Of a DNA stretch of 64,000 bases, positions 54,902 through 64,000 are shown one piece after another (within the stretch, counting starts at the first letter, position 1; each line of letters starts with the position of its first letter). Made by a program: the position numbers and the translations under genes. The notes below the pieces were generated by a model. That model was not told where the DNA came from. It did no database searches and saw nothing but the letters and a program-made list of their open reading frames with translations. The stretch is from Corynebacterium ulcerans (GTDB taxonomy: Bacteria; Actinomycetota; Actinomycetes; Mycobacteriales; Mycobacteriaceae): positions 2,232,001 through 2,296,000 of the forward strand of contig NZ_LT906443.1 of NCBI RefSeq assembly GCF_900187135.1, read 5' to 3'.

Positions 54902-56776
54902 CTAGTCCACGATTCGCCAGATACTTACGCTCAAAGGTGCAACACTAAGTTTTCCCTCGCTTATTGCAACAGGAGGGTTTTCTCCCACGTAATGATGTCG
55001 CGCAAAGATCTCCTCGTAGCTACCGGGTTCCACTGGCGCGTGAAATTCTGTGTTGGCAAAGTTGATAGCGACTAGGAAGGGGGGTGTGGCAGTATCGGAT
55101 GCTTCCACCGTGTACACCAACTGACGTGGGGTAATAACCGTGGCCACGGTGGTATGCCGGATCTCCTCGAAAGAGTTGAGTCGCATAAAACCGTGGTCGT
55201 TACGCATGGCTATGAGTTCGCGAAGCAGATCGACAGAACTATGCAGGCGCCCCGCGCGGTCATAATCAAAGTGGTTGATGTGGTCTGGGGATGCGTAGGA
55301 ATTTTCGTCGCCATACTTGGTGCGAGCAAACTCTTGTCCTGCGTGGATGAAGACAATGCCCGCAGCAAGGAACTGGACCTCCATGGCTAACTGGCATCGC
55401 TGGATCAACTCGGCTTCTTCTGCCTCAGGCAATGCGATGCGGAGGCGATCAAACAACGTGTGATTATCGTGTGCTTCAACGTAGGCAACCGATTGCTCTG
55501 GCGCAGTAAAAGAGATTCCTGGTAGGTGCTGGCCACCTTTGATGTTGTTAAAGAGTGTCCACATGAGCTGGGGATCGTGGGATCCGGTAAGTAGACCGGG
55601 GCGTTCTTCTCCAAAAGTGCTGCCCTTGAGAGTGTCTCGGAGGGACTCATTAAAGTGTGCAATCCTTGGCATATGCTCTGCATTGCCCTGGTGTGCGGGA
55701 AGAACCCCCTCGGGGTGGTTTCCCATGGGCCAGCCTTCTCCCACGATGATGATAGAGGGGTCGATACTATCCAGGCGTTCGCGCACCAGATTCATGGTTT
55801 CTACATCGTGGATTCCCATGAGATCAAAGCGGAAACCATCGAGTGCGAATTCCTTGGCCCAGTATTCAACCGAATCGAGGAGGAATTTTCGCATCATGGG
55901 TTCTTCTGAGGCGGTTTCATTGCCACAGAAAGTTCCGTCGTAGAAGGTTCCCTCTGGAGTCATCCGGAAATATCGGCCGGGTGCTGTGCGCTCTAAGGGT
56001 GACGATGACGTGGAGTAGACGTGGTTGTACACCACATCCATGATCACGCGTAAACCAGCTGTGTGGAGGGCATCGATAGTGCGCTTAAGCTCTGTGATTC
56101 TGCAGGCAGGGGCTGTGGGGTCGGTGGAGTATGAGCCCTCGGGAACGTTGTAATTTAATGGGTCGTAGCCCCAGTTGTACTGGGCGTCAAAACTAAGGTC
56201 GCCGGTTTCATCGATCGACTCGAAGTCAAAAATTGGCAGTAGCTGTACGTGGGTTACTCCAAGGGAACGGAGATAATCGAGACCACTGCGGTTACCTAAC
56301 GCTGTGCGCGTACCGGGTTCTACAAGCCCTAGAAAAGTTCCTTTGTGCGTGATTCCGTTGTCTGGTCCGATAGTGAGATCACGAATGTGTGCCTCGTAGA
56401 TGACTGCATCTAGCGGGGAACTAAAAGCAGGCATTCGTTGCAACGGGGTTCCGGGGGCGAGAACAACACCTTGATCGCCGTTTGCGGTGACTGCCCGCGC
56501 ATAGGGATCAACAGATTCGACGACCTTACCCTGGTCAAACTCAAGGCGATACATATAAACCGCGTTCTCGCAGTCTCCCGAGACGACGGTTTCCCATGTG
56601 CCTTTGCTTATCGACGCCATCGCGATGCGCTGACTATCCGATTCCCGGTTAAGAATCAGATCTACCTTGTGAGCTGAGGGAGCCCATACTCGGAAAGTCG
56701 TGGCAGTTGGGGTGTAGAGGGCACCAAGCTGCCCGTCGTATGTATCAGAGGCTGGTGAGGGGAGGGAATCGTGCAT
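54902..56776 (-). CDS. pulA: Type I pullulanase, intracellular
   Basis: A GH13 enzyme that cuts alpha-1,6 branches of pullulan, starch or glycogen. The 624 residues comprise an N-terminal CBM48-like beta domain (about 20-100), the barrel with the type I pullulanase signature YNWGYDPLNYNVPEGSYS, MDVVYNHVY, the nucleophile Asp in GFRFDLMG, the acid Glu in VGEGWPMG and EAHDNHTLFDR, and a C-terminal beta domain. There is no signal peptide, so it acts inside the cell on glycogen or maltodextrins. It is inserted between rplY and prs. Confidence 0.93.
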   Translation of the reverse strand: MHDSLPSPASDTYDGQLGALYTPTATTFRVWAPSAHKVDLILNRESDSQRIAMASISKGTWETVVSGDCENAVYMYRLEFDQGKVVESVDPYARAVTANGDQGVVLAPGTPLQRMPAFSSPLDAVIYEAHIRDLTIGPDNGITHKGTFLGLVEPGTRTALGNRSGLDYLRSLGVTHVQLLPIFDFESIDETGDLSFDAQYNWGYDPLNYNVPEGSYSTDPTAPACRITELKRTIDALHTAGLRVIMDVVYNHVYSTSSSPLERTAPGRYFRMTPEGTFYDGTFCGNETASEEPMMRKFLLDSVEYWAKEFALDGFRFDLMGIHDVETMNLVRERLDSIDPSIIIVGEGWPMGNHPEGVLPAHQGNAEHMPRIAHFNESLRDTLKGSTFGEERPGLLTGSHDPQLMWTLFNNIKGGQHLPGISFTAPEQSVAYVEAHDNHTLFDRLRIALPEAEEAELIQRCQLAMEVQFLAAGIVFIHAGQEFARTKYGDENSYASPDHINHFDYDRAGRLHSSVDLLRELIAMRNDHGFMRLNSFEEIRHTTVATVITPRQLVYTVEASDTATPPFLVAINFANTEFHAPVEPGSYEEIFARHHYVGENPPVAISEGKLSVAPLSVSIWRIVD

Positions 56777-56873
56777 CAGAAATCCAACGAAAAATCAGGG
56801 GAGAAAGTCAAAAGGGCGACGGGCATGGCTAAGGCCTGGTACACGAGGCCGCGTACCAGGCCTTGACGTGGTT

Positions 56874-57854
56874 TTAGGCTTCGCCCTCAAACAGGGTGGT
56901 TACGGAGCCGTTTTCAAAGATCTCATGGATCGTCTTTGCCAAGAGCGGAGCAATGGACAATACCGTGAGGTTGTCCCAGCCCTCATCGGACTGCGGCAGC
57001 GTGTCAGTGGTGATCACTTCTTTTGCACCGCACTGGGAGAGACGCTCGCGGGCAGGGCCGGAGAACACACCATGGGTACACGCGATGATGACGTCTTCAG
57101 CGCCGGCATCGCGGAGGACTCCCACGGCGCCGGCGATGGTTCCACCGGTATCGATCATGTCATCGAGCAAGATTGCAGTCTTACCCTTCACATCGCCGAC
57201 CACGCGGTTAGCCACAACCTGGTTGGCTACGTCCACGGAACGAGTCTTGTGAACGAAGGCGAGGGGGGCGTCGCCAAGCGTATTAGCCCATTTTTCTGCG
57301 ACCTTCACACGGCCGGCATCAGGGGAAACAACCACGACGTTTTCTAGGTCGTACTTGCCCTTGATGTAATCGGTCAGGATCGGCATAGCGTGCATGTGAT
57401 CGACGGGGCCGTCGAAGAAGCCCTGGATCTGATCGGTGTGGAGATCGACTGCAACGATGCGGTCAGCGCCAGCAGTGCGCAGCAAGTCTGCGACCAAGCG
57501 GGCGGAAATCGGCTCGCGGCCGCGGTGCTTCTTATCCTGACGTGCATAAGGATAGAAGGGGAGAATCGCGGTGATGCGCTTTGCGGAGCCGCGCTTGAGC
57601 GCATCAATCATGATGAGCTGTTCCATGAGCCACTTGTTAAGCGGCTGTGCGTGGGACTGCAAAACAAAAGCGTCGCAGCCGCGGACGGATTCCTCAAAAC
57701 GGACGAAGATCTCGCCGTTAGCAAAGTCGCGGGCGGTTGTCGGGGTGGTGCTGATACCTAGTTCATTAGCGACGGCGTCGGCAAGAGCAGGGTGGGCGCG
57801 ACCAGTGAACAGCATCAAATTCTTCTGGTTTGCGGTCCAGTTGTGCGAAGTCAT
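56874..57854 (-). CDS. prs: Ribose-phosphate pyrophosphokinase
   Basis: Makes PRPP from ribose 5-phosphate and ATP for nucleotides, His, Trp and arabinan donors of the cell wall. The 326-residue protein has RQDKKHRGREPISARLVADLL, the divalent-metal loop DLHTDQIQGFFDGPVDHMHA and the PRPP loop LLDDMIDTGGTIAGA. It begins 11 bases after the glmU stop, so the two are one operon as in mycobacteria. Confidence 0.96.
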   Translation of the reverse strand: MTSHNWTANQKNLMLFTGRAHPALADAVANELGISTTPTTARDFANGEIFVRFEESVRGCDAFVLQSHAQPLNKWLMEQLIMIDALKRGSAKRITAILPFYPYARQDKKHRGREPISARLVADLLRTAGADRIVAVDLHTDQIQGFFDGPVDHMHAMPILTDYIKGKYDLENVVVVSPDAGRVKVAEKWANTLGDAPLAFVHKTRSVDVANQVVANRVVGDVKGKTAILLDDMIDTGGTIAGAVGVLRDAGAEDVIIACTHGVFSGPARERLSQCGAKEVITTDTLPQSDEGWDNLTVLSIAPLLAKTIHEIFENGSVTTLFEGEA

Positions 57855-57865
57855 GGGGTTTTCGC

Positions 57866-59329
57866 TTAACCTTCCTTGGATTGGTGGTCAGATGCCCTAC
57901 GGGCGGCTTCAGCTGCAGGAGTTCCTGGGCGTCTCTTCTCCACCCATCCCTCAATATTGCGCTGCTTGCCTCCGGAGACGGCAAGAGCTCCCGGAGGAAC
58001 GTCTTCTCTGATTACTGTACCTGCTCCAGAGTACGCACCATCACCGACCGTCACTGGAGCGATAAACATCGTGTCAGAACCTGTTCTGACGTGGGAGCCT
58101 ATGGTTGTGTGGTGCTTTTCTACGCCGTCGTAGTTTACAAAGACACTTGAGGCCCCAATATTGGAATATTCACCTACTGTGGCGTCACCGATATAGGACA
58201 AATGAGGCACTCTGGAGCCGCGGCCAATCTGAGCATTCTTGGCTTCCACGAAACCACCCAATTTACCTTCTTCGCCGACGATGGTTCCTGGGCGGATATA
58301 GGTGAATGGGCCAACAGAAGCACGCGCCTTAATCTCTGAATCCATAGCGTGGGTTCGTATGACGTGAGCCCCTTCTCCCACCACCATGTTGATGAGGGTG
58401 CTATCCGGGCCGACCTCCACGTTGTCAGCGATTGTGGTGCTGCCGCGTAGCTGGGTGCCCGGGTAAATGGTGACGTCTTTGCCCACGGTCACGTCTACGT
58501 CGATCCAGGTGGTGGCAGGATCAATAACGGTAGCGCCACCGCGCATGGCTGCCTCTACGGTGCGGGTGTTGAGCCTTTTAGCGGCCTCAGCAAGCTGTAC
58601 GCGGTCGTTGACTCCGCCGAGTTCGTGAGGGTCTGCCACCGGGTAGGCCCGGACAGTGTGTCCCTCGCTTCTTGCGATGCCGAGGACGTCGGTCAAATAC
58701 AGCTCGCCTTGCGCATTGTCCGTGTCCAGCTGTGTCAAACTATGCGCGAGGATGCGAGCGTCGAACGCAAAAACACCCGAGTTGACTTCCTGGATGCTGA
58801 GGGTCTTGCTATCGGCATCTTTTTGCTCGACGATAGCTGCAACAGAGTGCGACTCGTCGCGGACAATACGACCATAACCGGTAGGATCATCCAAACGCAT
58901 CGTGAGCACCGTGACCGCGGTAGGTGCCTCGCGGTGGAACTCCGCTAGCTCAGAAAGTGTCTCCGGGCGCAGCAGGGGAACATCGGCATTAGTAACCAGA
59001 ATGGTGCCCGAGAAATCTTTGAGCTGATCCATAGCACACTGCACGGCGTGTCCAGTGCCTTTTTGCTCTTCCTGAACCGCGATGCTGATCTCTCGGCCTA
59101 GTTCCGATGCAACATGTTCTACCGCAGGGGCGACTTGGTCTCTCCCGTGACCAACAACAGCGACTATGCGTTCAGGGGAGACCCCCGCTGCTGCATGCAA
59201 GGAGTGGGAAAGCAACGATCGTCCGCCGATCGAATGCAGAGTTTTCTGCAGCTCAGATTTCATTCGGGTGCCGGCCCCAGCCGCTAAGACGACTACCGCC
59301 ACCGCCTCGGCAGGTGTAGGTGTGCTCAC
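57866..59329 (-). CDS. glmU: Bifunctional UDP-GlcNAc synthase GlmU
   Basis: Makes UDP-N-acetylglucosamine in two steps. The uridylyltransferase half shows LAAGAGTRMKSELQKTLHSIGGRSLL, TNADVPLL and YGRIVRD; the acetyltransferase half is a left-handed hexapeptide helix with FTYIRPGTIVGEEGKLGGFVEAK and HLSYIGDATVGEYSNIGASS. The start is uncertain: GTG 59329 (VSTPTPAEAVAV) is 11 bases after AAGGAG; a GTG at 59356 would give 496 residues. The end has a 30-residue hydrophilic tail. Confidence 0.94.
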   Translation of the reverse strand: MSTPTPAEAVAVVVLAAGAGTRMKSELQKTLHSIGGRSLLSHSLHAAAGVSPERIVAVVGHGRDQVAPAVEHVASELGREISIAVQEEQKGTGHAVQCAMDQLKDFSGTILVTNADVPLLRPETLSELAEFHREAPTAVTVLTMRLDDPTGYGRIVRDESHSVAAIVEQKDADSKTLSIQEVNSGVFAFDARILAHSLTQLDTDNAQGELYLTDVLGIARSEGHTVRAYPVADPHELGGVNDRVQLAEAAKRLNTRTVEAAMRGGATVIDPATTWIDVDVTVGKDVTIYPGTQLRGSTTIADNVEVGPDSTLINMVVGEGAHVIRTHAMDSEIKARASVGPFTYIRPGTIVGEEGKLGGFVEAKNAQIGRGSRVPHLSYIGDATVGEYSNIGASSVFVNYDGVEKHHTTIGSHVRTGSDTMFIAPVTVGDGAYSGAGTVIREDVPPGALAVSGGKQRNIEGWVEKRRPGTPAAEAARRASDHQSKEG

Positions 59330-59602
59330 AGGTGCACGTTCTCCTTGATCGATCACATTGAGTATTACGTGTAAAGAGTCTACTTGCTCATCTTGTCAGC
59401 ACAACGTTTTTTGCCGCTAGCGGATATACGGTGCAGAAGCGACAGAGGACGAAAACGAAAAGATGGGTTGTGTTCTACAAGGGTCCCTATCACTGTTTCT
59501 GTGCCATGAACAGACGACAGCTCTGCGACGCAGCGGTATTAGCAGCTACGATGAGGTGCTGAGCTTCCTCAACTTTATTGACGGTATTGGAGAAAGGCGC
59601 TT

Positions 59603-61171
59603 ATGCAGCTGAATCGACGGTCCTTCCTAGCGCTCGGCGGCCTGGCAAGTGCAACAGCTGCTGGCATGAGCCTTTCTGGGTGCGGGAAAGAAGAACGAGG
59701 GCGTGAGAAGACTAGGAAGAAGTTACCGAGTCCACGGGGTTGGGACGGGCAAACTCGTGCATTGCCTATTCCGCCGCTGGCACCGGACCAAGAATCTGGA
59801 ATGCAACGAACCTTTACTTTGACCACGCAACGAGGAGAATCAGAGATTCTTCCGGGGATTAAGACTCCGACATGGGGGTTTAATGGATCGCACCTTGGTC
59901 CAACAATCCGCGCATCGCGAGGCGACGCTGTATCGCTTACGGTGCTCAATGAACTCACCGAAGAAACCGCTGTGCACTGGCACGGCATGCTTTTACCCGC
60001 TCGTGCTGATGGAGGTCCGCATTCTCCCATTGCGCCAGGGAAGAAGTGGACTGCGAGCTACACAGTAGAACAGCCTGCCGCCACACTGTGGTACCACCCT
60101 CATCCTCATGGGGAAACTGGGCTGCAGGCATATCGAGGCTTGGCTGGAATGATCATCCTTGAAGACGACGTTTCAAAGTCTCTTGATCTGCCTCAGGAGT
60201 ATGGGGTAGACGATGTGCCCTTGATTCTCATGGACGCGAATTTTACGGAAGCCGGCGTTCTCGACGAGACGATCGATGACACGGTAGGGCTTTTAGGCGA
60301 CGTTCCCTATGTCAACGGCATAACTAATCCACACTTCCAGGCAACAACGCGCCGGGTTCGCTTTCGAATTTTATGTGGTTCGACGATGCGGTTTCATAAC
60401 CTTGCGCTTTCCGATTCACGCTCGTTCCATATCATTGCCTCTGACTCAGGGCTTTTAGAGTCTCCCCAAGAAGCAACGAGTGTCATGCTTGGCCCTGGTG
60501 AAAGAGTGGAAATAGTTGTAGATATTGCCCCGGGGGAAGAAGTATCGTTGCAGTCCATCGGCTTTGCGGATCATCTTGGGGTTCCGCAAGACGAGTACAC
60601 GGCTAAATTTCGACTCCACGATGCACATGAAGTCTTGTTGATCAAGGGGCCTGAAAGCAGCGCTCCTGAACCGCAACAATTGCCTCAGGTACTAGATACC
60701 TCGGCCGGTGAGTTGCCTAACACAGAGCATTCGATCGAGCGCACTTTTGTTCTTAACACGTTTCAGATAAATGAGCAGTCGATGGACATGCATCGAGTGG
60801 ACATTGCTATTGCGCATTCAGATCCGGAAAAATGGGTTGTGACCAACGGAAATTCCGATTGGATACACAACTTTCATATACACAACTGTGCGTTCAAAGT
60901 TCTGAGTTTAAACGGCACAGATGCCGTCGTAACAACGCAAGGCTGGAAAGATACCATCACCCTGCCTCCAGGAGCTACGGCGACTCTTGCCGTGGTCTTT
61001 GGACAGTATAGGGATAATCATTACCCCTATATGTATCACTGCCATATGTTGTTCCATGAGGATCAAGGGATGATGGGGCAGTACATGATGCTTAATAAAG
61101 GGGAAAAGCCCGACCTACGTACGGATTACACGCTGACACATTCAGCAGGAGAACACAGACATAGCCACTAA
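59603..61171 (+). CDS. Multicopper oxidase, Tat-exported (probable lipoprotein)
   Basis: 522 residues. The N-terminus has a twin-arginine motif RRSFLALGG and a lipobox LSGC, so the protein is folded in the cytoplasm, exported by Tat and lipid-anchored. All copper sites are intact: HWHGML and HPHPHGET in the first domain, HNFHIHNCAF and YHCHMLFHEDQGMM at the end. It resembles CueO/laccase-type oxidases that detoxify Cu(I). C. glutamicum has a multicopper oxidase in this region from memory, with a nearby CopRS; no such regulator is in this window. Confidence 0.92.
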   Translation: MQLNRRSFLALGGLASATAAGMSLSGCGKEERGREKTRKKLPSPRGWDGQTRALPIPPLAPDQESGMQRTFTLTTQRGESEILPGIKTPTWGFNGSHLGPTIRASRGDAVSLTVLNELTEETAVHWHGMLLPARADGGPHSPIAPGKKWTASYTVEQPAATLWYHPHPHGETGLQAYRGLAGMIILEDDVSKSLDLPQEYGVDDVPLILMDANFTEAGVLDETIDDTVGLLGDVPYVNGITNPHFQATTRRVRFRILCGSTMRFHNLALSDSRSFHIIASDSGLLESPQEATSVMLGPGERVEIVVDIAPGEEVSLQSIGFADHLGVPQDEYTAKFRLHDAHEVLLIKGPESSAPEPQQLPQVLDTSAGELPNTEHSIERTFVLNTFQINEQSMDMHRVDIAIAHSDPEKWVVTNGNSDWIHNFHIHNCAFKVLSLNGTDAVVTTQGWKDTITLPPGATATLAVVFGQYRDNHYPYMYHCHMLFHEDQGMMGQYMMLNKGEKPDLRTDYTLTHSAGEHRHSH

Positions 61172-61265
61172 TACGTGGTATGGCGACGATCTGGTTACCC
61201 AAAAATAGCTAAGTAGTGAAAGCTATACGCAGTAATATATTTTATCAGCAATAAGGACAACAGTA

Positions 61266-62420
61266 GTGTCTTTGGAATCTCGTCGTTCTGTTTCTACCGA
61301 TGCTCGGAATTCTCCTATGCACGGCAACAAGTCTGGTCATGGTTCGAGTATTCCTCTTCCGCCAGCGGGCCCTGCATGGTTTCCCTCTGTGATGGGAACC
61401 GGGCTTTTGGCAAACTTGCTTCATACTCATGCGCCCCATCTGCTCGGCGCTCATATCCTTTCTGCTGTTGTGCTGGGGATTGCATGGGTGCTGTTGATTG
61501 GTTTGACCTTTGGCTTTGCCTTTCGCGTTGTGCGTAAACCCAGTGTTTTTAGTCGTTCGATAACAGATTTCTCACAAATGCCGTTTTGGGCGACGGTCTC
61601 TATGGGGTATCTCTCAGAGGGATCTGCAAGTACCGTAGTCGTTCCTTCTTTCGCCCCAGGATTATTAGGTTTTGTGTGGGGACTTAATACTGGGATGTGG
61701 GTGTTTGGCACTGTTGTGGGCGTGTGCTCAGCGTTTGGGTTTGCGGCCCGTTTGATAGGCGTAGACCGTGGCGCACCTACAACCATTTGGGGCTTGGCCG
61801 TAGTGGGGCCCATGGTTTCTTCCACGACGGGAGCCAACTTGGTGCCGCATGTGTCGGAGACTCTTGATCCTTACGTGCAGGTTGTCTCCATCGCTTGCTT
61901 TTTCCTCTCGCTGTTTGTCGGCTCTATTATTTTCGCTTGTTCCTACAACCATCAATGGCGGGTAGAACCGATCCCTGTTGTTGCGTCCGTATCGGCATGG
62001 ATACCCCTGGGCGTGGTAGGACAATCGACGGCCGCAGCACAAGCGATGGCCTTTCAGACTGACCACCTTGTACTCCCGGAGACTCAAGCAGCCATGCATA
62101 ATTTGGCCAATCTTTACGGCTGGATCATGCTCATCGTGGGGATTCCTCTCGTGATATTTGCCGTGGCGATGACTATACGAGGTTTCTACCTGCGAATGCC
62201 TTTTACTCCGGGATGGTGGGCGATGACATTCCCCCTTGGCACTTTGGCGCTGGGAGCCACGCTGTTTGCCCGAGGTACCGGGTTAAGCTTTTTTACGTGG
62301 CTGGGTGCTTTTGGCACCGTTTGTTTGATGGGGACGGTGACGCTGTGCTTGGTGACGTCGACACGCGCGGTGATTATGCAGTCGCGAGGAGGACCTGTAA
62401 CAAAATCCTCGGGGGTGTAA
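61266..62420 (+). CDS. TDT-family transporter (TehA/Mae1-like)
   Basis: A 384-residue membrane protein with about ten helices of the tellurite-resistance/dicarboxylate transporter family. The first segment AWFPSVMGTGLLANLL and later GFYLRMPFTPGWWAMTFPLGTLALG are typical; the latter recalls the F-x-x-x-W-W-x-x-x-F-P TDT signature. A 30-residue hydrophilic N-terminus precedes. Substrate could be a C4-dicarboxylate or an anion. GTG start after AAGGA. Confidence 0.85.
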   Translation: MSLESRRSVSTDARNSPMHGNKSGHGSSIPLPPAGPAWFPSVMGTGLLANLLHTHAPHLLGAHILSAVVLGIAWVLLIGLTFGFAFRVVRKPSVFSRSITDFSQMPFWATVSMGYLSEGSASTVVVPSFAPGLLGFVWGLNTGMWVFGTVVGVCSAFGFAARLIGVDRGAPTTIWGLAVVGPMVSSTTGANLVPHVSETLDPYVQVVSIACFFLSLFVGSIIFACSYNHQWRVEPIPVVASVSAWIPLGVVGQSTAAAQAMAFQTDHLVLPETQAAMHNLANLYGWIMLIVGIPLVIFAVAMTIRGFYLRMPFTPGWWAMTFPLGTLALGATLFARGTGLSFFTWLGAFGTVCLMGTVTLCLVTSTRAVIMQSRGGPVTKSSGV

Positions 62421-62509
62421 TCCTAAAATTTCCAAAGGAGAGAAAATATTGTATGATCTCCTTCGGTGGTTCCGCCTAATGCTTTAAGCATTATCGGTGG
62501 CCTCATCTT

Positions 62510-62579
62510 TCCCCATGGTGTAATCGGCAACACTACGGTTTTTGGTACCGTCATTCTAGGTTCGAGTCCTGGTGGGGAA
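62510..62579 (+). tRNA. tRNA-Gln (anticodon UUG)
   Basis: A full cloverleaf: acceptor TCCCCAT / GTGGGGA, D arm GGTGTAATCGGCAACAC, anticodon stem ACGGT / ACCGT with loop TTTTGGT and anticodon TTG, and T arm AGG-TTCGAGT-CCT. The CCA is not encoded (AGCA follows). Confidence 0.93.
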
Positions 62580-62707
62580 GCAATCTTTGCCCCGTCTTCA
62601 CTCACGTGGAGCCGGGGTTTTGTATATGGAAGAACTGTTTGGCGGTTTCTAGTGGGTTGTCAAGCAGCATAAACAGCGTTTGCGTAGGACACGATAAGGT
62701 AGTGGAT

Positions 62708-63355
62708 ATGGTCCGAAAGCGAATGACTGGAAAAGAACGTCGAGAACAACTCATTGTGGTCGGGCGCAGCGTGTTTTCTGAGCGCGGTTTTGAGGGGACG
62801 AGCGTAGAAGAAATTGCTGCTCGTGCGGGTGTGTCCAAGCCAGTGGTGTACGAGCACTTTGGGGGCAAAGAAGGGCTCTATGCTGTAGTCGTTGACCGTG
62901 AGATGCTTCGGCTAGAAAAAGCGATTACCGACTCTTTGCAGACTGGTCGTTCGCGGGCTCGCATCGAACAAGCCGTGCTGGGGTTGCTTACGTATGTGGA
63001 AGAAGATACTGATGGCTTCCAGATTCTGGTACGAGATATGAAGGCGGGCCAGGCTCGTAGCTATTCCACATTGCTTAACGACGCCGTCGTGCAGGTCTCG
63101 TATCTTCTGGAACAGGCTTTTGAACGATCAGAGCTGGATCCCAAGAACGCTGTTCTGTATGCCCAGGCGCTTGTGGGAATGGTCTCCATGACCGCTCAAT
63201 GGTGGTTGGATCAAAAAGAAGAGCTCGGTGGGCCCACAAAAGAAGAGGTTGCGGCTCATATAGTGAATCTTTGTTGGAATGGTCTGGCCGGTATGGAGCC
63301 TGAACCGTCCTTGTCTGAAATCGGAAACAAGCCAGAGACCTTAGGTTCCCACTAA
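62708..63355 (+). CDS. TetR-family regulator upstream of mfd
   Basis: A 215-residue TetR repressor. The helix-turn-helix reads TSVEEIAARAGVSKPVVYEHFGGKEGLY. The gene sits just before mfd, as Rv1019 does in M. tuberculosis, where a TetR protein controls itself and the mfd operon. The ATG at 62708 follows AAGG; the frame extends 34 codons upstream through the tRNA side and is ignored. Ligand unknown. Confidence 0.87.
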   Translation: MVRKRMTGKERREQLIVVGRSVFSERGFEGTSVEEIAARAGVSKPVVYEHFGGKEGLYAVVVDREMLRLEKAITDSLQTGRSRARIEQAVLGLLTYVEEDTDGFQILVRDMKAGQARSYSTLLNDAVVQVSYLLEQAFERSELDPKNAVLYAQALVGMVSMTAQWWLDQKEELGGPTKEEVAAHIVNLCWNGLAGMEPEPSLSEIGNKPETLGSH

Positions 63356-63438
63356 AAAGCTTTATTTTCACCGGCTCTCTTGTGAGCAATCGGGGATAGA
63401 TCACCCAAGTCTTTGTCGTAGTTTTGAGGAGTTTCTTG

Positions 63439-64000
63439 TTGTCAACTGATAACGCAGCCGCTAACAGCCACCATCCCGCTATGCTTGCGGGGCTACTCAA
63501 AGTTGCGGCGACAGACCCCAAAATCAAGGGACTGCTGGAACACGTTGGTGACCCAGCGCTGCATATTACTGGCATAGATCAATCTCGTCCCTGGGCTATC
63601 GGAGCGTTATCTCACCGAGCCCCAGTACTCGTTATCACGGCGACCGGGCGTGAAGCCGAGGATCTCACTGCGGAACTTCGGGCAATGCTGGGGGACTCTG
63701 TAGCCTGGTTCCCCGCATGGGAGACTCTTCCTCACGAGCGTCTTAGCCCAGCTGCCGATGTTGCGGGTCAGAGGGCTAGGATCTTGTCACATCTGAATGA
63801 TCTGCGCGTGGTGGTGACAGCCGCACGCGGCATTAGCCAACCGATTCTTCAGAACGCAGAGGGGCGTAATGCCCTCCTTCTTGAGGCTGAAAAAGATTAT
63901 GACTTAGAAGAGCTCACTCGACAGCTCGTTTTTAGGGCTTATCAGCACGTTGATCTTGTGGCTAAGCGCGGGGAGTTTGCTACTCGAGGCGGAATCCTCG
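63439..64000 (+). CDS. mfd: Transcription-repair coupling factor Mfd (5' part)
   Basis: The first 187 codons; the gene runs off the window end. The protein starts LSTDNAAANS from TTG 63439, seven bases after GAGGAG. It continues WAIGALSHRAPVLVITATG, FPAWETLPHERLSP and GQRARILSHL, the UvrB-like N-terminal module of Mfd. Mfd releases stalled RNA polymerase and recruits UvrA. It starts 83 bases after the tetR gene. Confidence 0.9.
   Translation, partial: MSTDNAAANSHHPAMLAGLLKVAATDPKIKGLLEHVGDPALHITGIDQSRPWAIGALSHRAPVLVITATGREAEDLTAELRAMLGDSVAWFPAWETLPHERLSPAADVAGQRARILSHLNDLRVVVTAARGISQPILQNAEGRNALLLEAEKDYDLEELTRQLVFRAYQHVDLVAKRGEFATRGGIL

Overview
The window is a corynebacterial chromosome segment of moderate GC, most like the C. 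diphtheriae / C. ulcerans / C. pseudotuberculosis group. This rests on protein families recalled from Corynebacterium (GluABCD, AmtR, an MprAB-like two-component system, BetP with its osmosensing tail, Rpf2, GapB, PPK2) and on a gene order also known from C. glutamicum and mycobacteria (pth / rplY / prs / glmU / tetR / mfd; galU / moeA-like / rimJ / membrane protein; rpf2 / ksgA / ispE / ABC-F). The species is inferred, not proven. It looks like core genome: I see no insertion sequence, prophage, integrase or CRISPR array.

Layout. 1-4.3 kb: gluABCD glutamate uptake operon, then a CitE-like lyase. 4.4-6.1 kb (minus): nitrogen regulator AmtR and a degenerate DUF294-type nucleotidyltransferase. 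6.3-8.4 kb: two divergent ribosomal-protein operons (rpmB-rpmG-rpsN-rpsR and rpmE2-rpmF), all of zinc-ligand-free forms. 8.5-13.3 kb: MprA/MprB two-component system, HtrA/PepD-like protease, Mog and a small protein. 13.4-15.3 kb (minus): mscL, a SAF-domain protein and 5-formyl-THF cyclo-ligase. 15.4-21.0 kb: galU, a MoeA/gephyrin-like protein with degenerate active site, RimJ, a Glpr-like membrane protein, DoxX and a zf-HC2 membrane protein. 21.1-26.9 kb: protein O-mannosyltransferase (minus), BetP and a YkvI-like permease. 27-36 kb: rsmI, metG, tatD, rpf2, ksgA, ispE and an ABC-F ATPase. 36-39.8 kb: a monooxygenase-fold protein, a secreted protein, an ECF sigma factor with its probable membrane anti-sigma, and PPK2. 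39.9-43.9 kb: PnuC with a HAD phosphatase, an enoyl-CoA hydratase-family protein and an unrecognised duplicated protein. 44.3 kb: a cobalamin riboswitch with no recognisable downstream gene. 45-50.5 kb: gapB, a membrane protein, proline iminopeptidase and RF3. 50.6-54.6 kb: an SDR, two peptidyl-tRNA hydrolases, a nitronate monooxygenase, a tiny Cys-rich protein and L25. 54.9-59.3 kb (minus): intracellular pullulanase, prs and glmU. 59.6-64 kb: Tat-exported multicopper oxidase, TDT transporter, tRNA-Gln, TetR regulator and the start of mfd.

How the genes work together. Envelope growth and division is the strongest theme: GalU and GlmU make sugar-nucleotide precursors, Rpf2 remodels peptidoglycan, Pmt mannosylates exported proteins, HtrA with MprAB handles envelope stress, MscL and BetP handle osmotic shock, and the MoeA-like/Glpr-like pair resembles the gephyrin-like divisome module described in corynebacteria. 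Translation genes (ribosomal proteins, MetG, KsgA, RsmI, Pth1, Pth2, RF3, L25, tRNA-Gln) are the second theme.

Most unusual signals: the orphan cobalamin riboswitch, the clustered zinc-free ribosomal proteins, the lost catalytic motifs in the MoeA-like protein, and an identical palindrome upstream of both rpmE2 and rpf2.
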